DNA of 10,342 bases. Origin: Lawsonibacter sp. Lineage in GTDB: Bacteria > Bacillota > Clostridia > Oscillospirales > Oscillospiraceae. The DNA is taken from positions 1 through 10,342 of the forward strand of contig JAHHSC010000043.1 of the NCBI GenBank assembly GCA_020025455.1. Direction: 5' to 3'. The notes under the pieces are model-generated. The model made no database searches. It worked only from the letters and a program-made list of their open reading frames with translations, and was not told the DNA's origin. This document shows, piece after piece, positions 7,138-10,342 of this stretch (position 1 is its first letter; the number at the start of each line of letters is the position of its first letter). A program made the translations under genes and the position numbers.

Positions 7138-8908
7138 TGGCAGGGCCCTCTATCTTCAGCTCCAGCCGGACGGCCAGTCCGGGGCCTTCTTTCTCCTGAA
7201 GGACCAACACACCCTGGTGCCGATCCACGATCTCCCGGGCAATGGACAGCCCCAGGCCGGTGCCGCCGGACTGACGGGACCGGGCCTTGTCCACCCGGTA
7301 GAACCGCTCGAAAATGCGGCCTCTGTCCTGATTGGGGATGCCGATGCCGTCATCGTCCACCACCATCCAGACGCGATCCTCGCAGCGGCCTGCGGAAATG
7401 GTGATGTGGCCCCCATCCGGGGTATATTTGATTGCGTTGGAGGCAATGTTCATCATCACCTGAAGGATGCGCTCCCGGTCGGCCACAAGATCAGGCAGGT
7501 CGGGCTCCAGCTCCAGCTTTAGGGTGTGGTTGTGGCGCTTGGCTTCCATATAGACCGCGTGATAGAGGTCCTCCACCGCCGTCTTGAAGGAGAAGCGGCT
7601 CATCTTCAGGTCGTCCCGTCCGGAGTCGAACCGGGACAGGGTCAGCAGATCCTGCACGATATGGGTCATGCGGTCGCTCTCGTTGAGGATGACGCCCAGG
7701 AACTTCTTTTCCGTATCGGCAGGGATACGGCCCGCATTCTCGCTGAGGGTCTCGGCGTAGGAGCGGATATTGGTCAGGGGGGTGCGCAGCTCATGGGACA
7801 CATTGGCCACAAATTCCCGGCGCATTTCCTCGTTTTTGCGCTGCTGGGTCACATCATGGATGACCACCAGCACGCCGCCAACCGCCTGGCCCCGGTCGAA
7901 GGGGGCCATCAGCAGCTGGAGGTAGCTCTCCCCAACCTGTAGCTCGCCCTCCAGGTGGTCAGGGGCCTCCATAACCTGCGCCAGCTCCGGCTGGCCTTCA
8001 AAGAGGTCGCCGTAGGTGGTCTCCGCGCCGATGTGGGCCGCCAGCATCCGGGCCGCGGCGGGGTTGGAGTGAATGACCAGCCCCTCCCGGGAGAAGGCCA
8101 CCACACCGTCTGTCATGTGGAGAAACAGGGTATCCAGCTTGTTGCGCTCATTTTCCACCTGGCGGATGGTATCTTGAAGCTGGCCCGCCATGTCGTTGAA
8201 GGTGTCGGTCAGAACACCGATCTCGTCCCTTGAGGATACCTCGATTTTGTTGGAGAAGTCCCCTCGGGCCACCCGCATGGCACCTTCGGTCAGGCGGCGG
8301 ATGGGCGTGGCGATGGTGCGGGACAGCAGGAAGGACAGCAAAACGGATATGACCAGGCCAAAGACCAGCGCCTCCATGATAAGGACAAACATCTGGTTGG
8401 TGAGGTGGTTGGAGGCCGCCTTGTTATCCAGAATATAGATGACAAAGCGGTTGTCTCCCCGCTGAATGGGGATGGCCACATCCATGTAGTTCTCCGCCAC
8501 GCTGCTCTCGTCCCCCACCTGCATGGTTTTCATGCCCTCGGTGAGGGCGAAGGTCAGGTTGCGGGTATATTCCAGCGGTGCTGTGTCCCCCTCCGGCCGG
8601 ATCAGGCAGGTGCCGCTGCTGTCCAGAATGTACAGCTTGCGGTTGCGGCCGTCCACGCCCAGCTTACCGGCGTAGGCGTCCAGCACCTGGGCCATCCGCT
8701 GCGCGCTCTCGCTGCTGCTCTCCTCGGTCACGGCAGTCAGATCCTCATATAAGCTCCGGGACTGGAATACCTCCGCAATTTGGGTGTAGAAGTCCTCCAG
8801 ATAAAAGACGGTGACGGAGTTGACCAGGAAGGCGCCCACCACCATCATCAGCGACATGATGAGCAAAACCAGGATCATGACCAGTTTCATATGTAAGCTT
8901 CGCAGCAT
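7130..8908 (-). CDS. walK: Sensor histidine kinase WalK (YycG)
   Basis: This is the membrane sensor of the WalRK cell-wall homeostasis system (592 residues, near the usual ~610). Order: TM1 at about 8-32, an extracellular Cache/PAS-like sensor at 33-172, TM2 at about 173-196, HAMP at 197-249, a cytoplasmic PAS at about 255-355, HisKA with FVANVSHELRTPL and phospho-acceptor H372, then the HATPase. The HATPase has its N box at NAIKYTP (491-497), G1 DDDGIGIP (518-525), F box FERFYRVD (533-540) and G2 GGTGLGLS (548-555). A single HAMP and a cytoplasmic PAS are what separate WalK from PhoR-like kinases lacking one of them. The PAS keeps H264, D267 and H351 of the metal site described in Staphylococcus WalK but has Q355 where that protein has Glu. 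The ATG at 8908 has AGAGGAGG (8916-8923) at 7 nt. The 3' end overlaps yycH. Confidence 0.93.
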   Translation of the reverse strand: MLRSLHMKLVMILVLLIMSLMMVVGAFLVNSVTVFYLEDFYTQIAEVFQSRSLYEDLTAVTEESSSESAQRMAQVLDAYAGKLGVDGRNRKLYILDSSGTCLIRPEGDTAPLEYTRNLTFALTEGMKTMQVGDESSVAENYMDVAIPIQRGDNRFVIYILDNKAASNHLTNQMFVLIMEALVFGLVISVLLSFLLSRTIATPIRRLTEGAMRVARGDFSNKIEVSSRDEIGVLTDTFNDMAGQLQDTIRQVENERNKLDTLFLHMTDGVVAFSREGLVIHSNPAAARMLAAHIGAETTYGDLFEGQPELAQVMEAPDHLEGELQVGESYLQLLMAPFDRGQAVGGVLVVIHDVTQQRKNEEMRREFVANVSHELRTPLTNIRSYAETLSENAGRIPADTEKKFLGVILNESDRMTHIVQDLLTLSRFDSGRDDLKMSRFSFKTAVEDLYHAVYMEAKRHNHTLKLELEPDLPDLVADRERILQVMMNIASNAIKYTPDGGHITISAGRCEDRVWMVVDDDGIGIPNQDRGRIFERFYRVDKARSRQSGGTGLGLSIAREIVDRHQGVLVLQEKEGPGLAVRLELKIEGPANG

Positions 8909-8961
8909 GGGGGTGCCTCCTCTGGTGGTGCGGCCGGTCCGCGCCGATATTCTGGTGCGGC

Positions 8962-9669
8962 TCAGCCGCCGAAATAGTATCCCATTCCCCGCTTGGTCAC
9001 CACAAAGGTGGGGGCGGCTGGGTCGTCCTCAATTTTCTCCCGCAGACGGCGGACGGCCACATCCACGGCCCGCACGTCGCCCACATAGCCCTCGTAGTTC
9101 CAAACGTGCTCCATAAGGGCCTCCCGGGTGAATACCTTGCCCGGCTCAGAGGCCAGATAGCAGATCAAATCGAACTCCCGCTGGGTCAGATCCAGGGGCA
9201 CGCCGTCTTTGGTCACGGCAGCCTTCTCCCGGTCGATGGTCACCCGGCCCAGCTTCTGCACGTCGCTGCTCTCCCGCTGGGGTGCGGCAGGTGTGGGGGC
9301 CATGGACACCCGGCGGATGTTGGCCTTCACACGGGCCATCAGCTCCCGGACCGAGAACGGCTTTGTGATATAGTCATCTGCGCCCAGCTCCAGACCCAGC
9401 ACCTTGTCCGACTCCTCCTCACGGGCGGTGAGCATCAAAATCGGGACCGAGGACCCCGCCTGGCGGATCTTCCGGCACACGTCAAACCCGTCCATGCCCG
9501 GCAGCATCAGATCCAGCAGGATCAGATCCGGGTCCTGCTCCAGCGCCAGCTGGAGCCCGGTCGGGCCGTCGTAGGCCTCCAACGTATTATACCCCTCCAT
9601 GCTCAAGTTAAAAGATAGAATATCCACAATATTCTGCTCATCTTCTACGATCAGCACCGTTTTTCCCAC
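8962..9669 (-). CDS. walR: Response regulator WalR (YycF), OmpR/PhoB family
   Basis: This is the DNA-binding output of the system, 235 residues from the chosen start, the standard WalR length. The receiver domain holds the acidic pair E9/D10 (VEDEQNI), phospho-acceptor D53 (LLDLMLPGMDG), T81 (MLTARE) and K103 (ITKPF). A Pro/Ala-rich linker at about 122-132 leads to a winged-helix domain whose recognition region, DVRAVDVAVRRLREKIEDDP, and end, TKRGMGYYF, are very close to Bacillus WalR (known pattern DVRTVDVTVRRLREKIED). I chose GTG at 9669 because AAAGGAGG (9678-9685) stands 8 nt upstream; the longer TTG frame from 9699 would include that site and overlap the NUDIX stop. WalR normally controls autolysin genes. 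It follows the NUDIX gene by 26 nt and precedes walK by 53 nt, so all are likely co-transcribed. Confidence 0.94.
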   Translation of the reverse strand: MGKTVLIVEDEQNIVDILSFNLSMEGYNTLEAYDGPTGLQLALEQDPDLILLDLMLPGMDGFDVCRKIRQAGSSVPILMLTAREEESDKVLGLELGADDYITKPFSVRELMARVKANIRRVSMAPTPAAPQRESSDVQKLGRVTIDREKAAVTKDGVPLDLTQREFDLICYLASEPGKVFTREALMEHVWNYEGYVGDVRAVDVAVRRLREKIEDDPAAPTFVVTKRGMGYYFGG

Positions 9670-9677
9670 AGAGGAAA

Positions 9678-9685
9678 CCTCCTTT
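9678..9685 (-). promoter_or_regulatory. Ribosome binding site deciding the walR GTG start
   Basis: AAAGGAGG on the minus strand is 8 nt before GTG at 9669, in the 26-nt gap after the NUDIX stop. It supports a protein starting MGKTVLIVEDEQ, the usual WalR N-terminus, rather than the TTG at 9699. Confidence 0.85.
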
Positions 9686-9695
9686 GGTTTATGGT

Positions 9696-10232
9696 TCAAA
9701 GACCCAGCAGGATCTTAACTTTCAGCGTGGTGGTCACCGTCTTGGCATCGGTGATCTCCCCGGACATACACTTCTCCGCCAGCTGGGCGAAGGGCATGGG
9801 GATGACGTTCAGGAACTCGTCCTCGTCCAGGTGCTGCTGGTTCCGGTGCAGACCGCGGGCCAGGTACATATGAAGTGCCTCGTCACAAAAGCCGGGAGAG
9901 GCCAGGGTGTAGCCCAGATAGGTGAACGAATCGGCCTCCAGCCCGGTCTCCTCGCTCAGCTCACGGGCGGCGGCCAGCCCATGGTCCTCGCCGTCCTCCA
10001 GCTTACCGGCAGGCAGCTCCAGCAGGATCTTGTCGATGGGATAGCGGTACTGCTGGACCAGATAGACCGTCTCATCCTCATCCAGCGCCAGAATCGCCAC
10101 CCCGCCGGGATGATAGCACACCTCACGGCGGGCCAGCTTGCCGTCGGGCAGACGGGCCTCGTCCAGGGTGACTCGGATGATCTTCCCCTCGAAAATCGGT
10201 TTGCTGCTCACGTGTTCTTCCCGCAGTTCCAC
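9696..10232 (-). CDS. NUDIX hydrolase, ADP-ribose pyrophosphatase type
   Basis: This cytosolic hydrolase cleaves nucleoside diphosphate derivatives, most likely ADP-ribose to AMP and ribose 5-phosphate, a housekeeping clean-up reaction (B. subtilis NudF type). It has 178 residues, normal for the group. The full Nudix box GX5EX7REUXEEXGU is present at 76-98, with metal-ligand glutamates in RELSEETG, preceded by LELPAG, typical of ADP-ribose enzymes. A proline (P113, ASPGF) lies about 15 residues after the box, a marker of the ADP-ribose subgroup. The start is GTG at 10232 with AAGGAGG (10242-10248) at 9 nt; no in-frame ATG is near. It is the first gene behind the promoter at 10293-10321 and 26 nt before walR, so it heads the wal operon here, instead of the purA-side context found in Bacillus. 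Substrate preference is inferred. Confidence 0.92.
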   Translation of the reverse strand: MELREEHVSSKPIFEGKIIRVTLDEARLPDGKLARREVCYHPGGVAILALDEDETVYLVQQYRYPIDKILLELPAGKLEDGEDHGLAAARELSEETGLEADSFTYLGYTLASPGFCDEALHMYLARGLHRNQQHLDEDEFLNVIPMPFAQLAEKCMSGEITDAKTVTTTLKVKILLGL

Positions 10233-10292
10233 GATGAACGTCCTCCTTATCGGGGCATTTCCTTAAAATCCCCCATAATAATAATTTAGAAT

Positions 10293-10321
10293 ATTATACC
10301 ACAAGCCACTGGGAGGGTAAA
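10293..10321 (-). promoter_or_regulatory. Promoter of the NUDIX-walR-walK-yycH-yycI operon
   Basis: On the minus strand, -35 TTTACC (10316-10321), a 17-nt spacer and a perfect -10 TATAAT (10293-10298) preceded by TGG form a strong extended -10 vegetative promoter. The predicted start is near 10286, giving a leader of about 54 nt that is AT-rich and holds the AAGGAGG site. No other promoter of similar quality is seen before the genes down to yycI. Confidence 0.88.
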
Positions 10322-10329
10322 GAGAAGAT

Positions 10330-10342
10330 CCGGGCTTCCCGG
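10330..10342 (-). terminator. Possible terminator of an upstream gene, touching the window edge
   Basis: CCGGG-AAG-CCCGG forms a 5-bp stem with a 3-nt loop on the minus strand and is followed by ATCTTCTCTTT, a broken T-rich stretch. It may be the end of a longer stem continuing past the window, closing the preceding minus-strand gene. The evidence is limited because the arm is cut at the edge. Confidence 0.35.

Noticed and set aside
9670..9699. TTG start of walR overlapping the NUDIX stop
   Set aside because: AAAGGAGG lies inside this extension and is correctly placed for the GTG at 9669, which gives the standard WalR N-terminus.
9106..10289. Plus-strand frames opposite walR and the NUDIX gene
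   Set aside because: Both minus-strand genes have complete family motifs; the plus frames are antisense shadows.
1740..10342. WalR binding boxes (TGTWAH-N5-TGTWAH) before genes in the window
   Set aside because: I looked in the intergenic regions on both strands by eye and found no convincing two-part match, so none is called.

Overview
The window reads as ordinary chromosome from a GC-rich, low-motility-of-genes Firmicute, most likely a gut Clostridia of the Oscillospiraceae type (Flavonifractor, Lawsonibacter and relatives). The evidence is a CIRCE-controlled groES-groEL operon, a WalR/WalK two-component system with YycH- and YycI-like partners, strong AGGAGG-type ribosome binding sites, several GTG starts, and GC-rich coding DNA separated by short AT-rich gaps. 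The taxonomic placement is an inference from gene style. No marker gene was compared.

All ten genes lie on the minus strand, so transcription runs from high to low coordinates. From the right edge: a GTG-started NUDIX hydrolase of the ADP-ribose pyrophosphatase type (9696-10232), walR (8962-9669), walK (7130-8908), yycH (5833-7137) and yycI (5011-5826). These five look like one operon behind a clear promoter at 10293-10321. Their gaps are 26 nt and 52 nt, then an 8-nt overlap, then 6 nt. After a 151-nt gap holding two hairpins and a second promoter comes glutamate racemase murI (4032-4859). A hairpin then separates murI from a THUMP-type RNA methyltransferase (2802-3917) and a diacylglycerol/lipid kinase (1845-2789), which are tightly coupled. 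A strong intrinsic terminator (1779-1820) closes this set. Its stem contains the -35 box of the next promoter, which drives groES (1384-1668) and groEL (start 1317, cut by the left edge).

Functionally, the right half is a cell-envelope control locus. WalK senses the envelope, YycH and YycI are membrane-anchored modulators of WalK, WalR is the DNA-binding output, and murI supplies D-glutamate for peptidoglycan. The lipid kinase recycles membrane lipid. groESL is an independent heat-shock operon repressed by HrcA.

I found no mobile element, CRISPR array, RNA gene or defence system, and no candidate for a wholly new system. The points worth a second look are regulatory: the terminator/promoter overlap before groESL, near-identical promoter architecture before the wal operon and murI, a wal locus without walJ next to yycI, and a substitution in the WalK PAS metal-site pattern.
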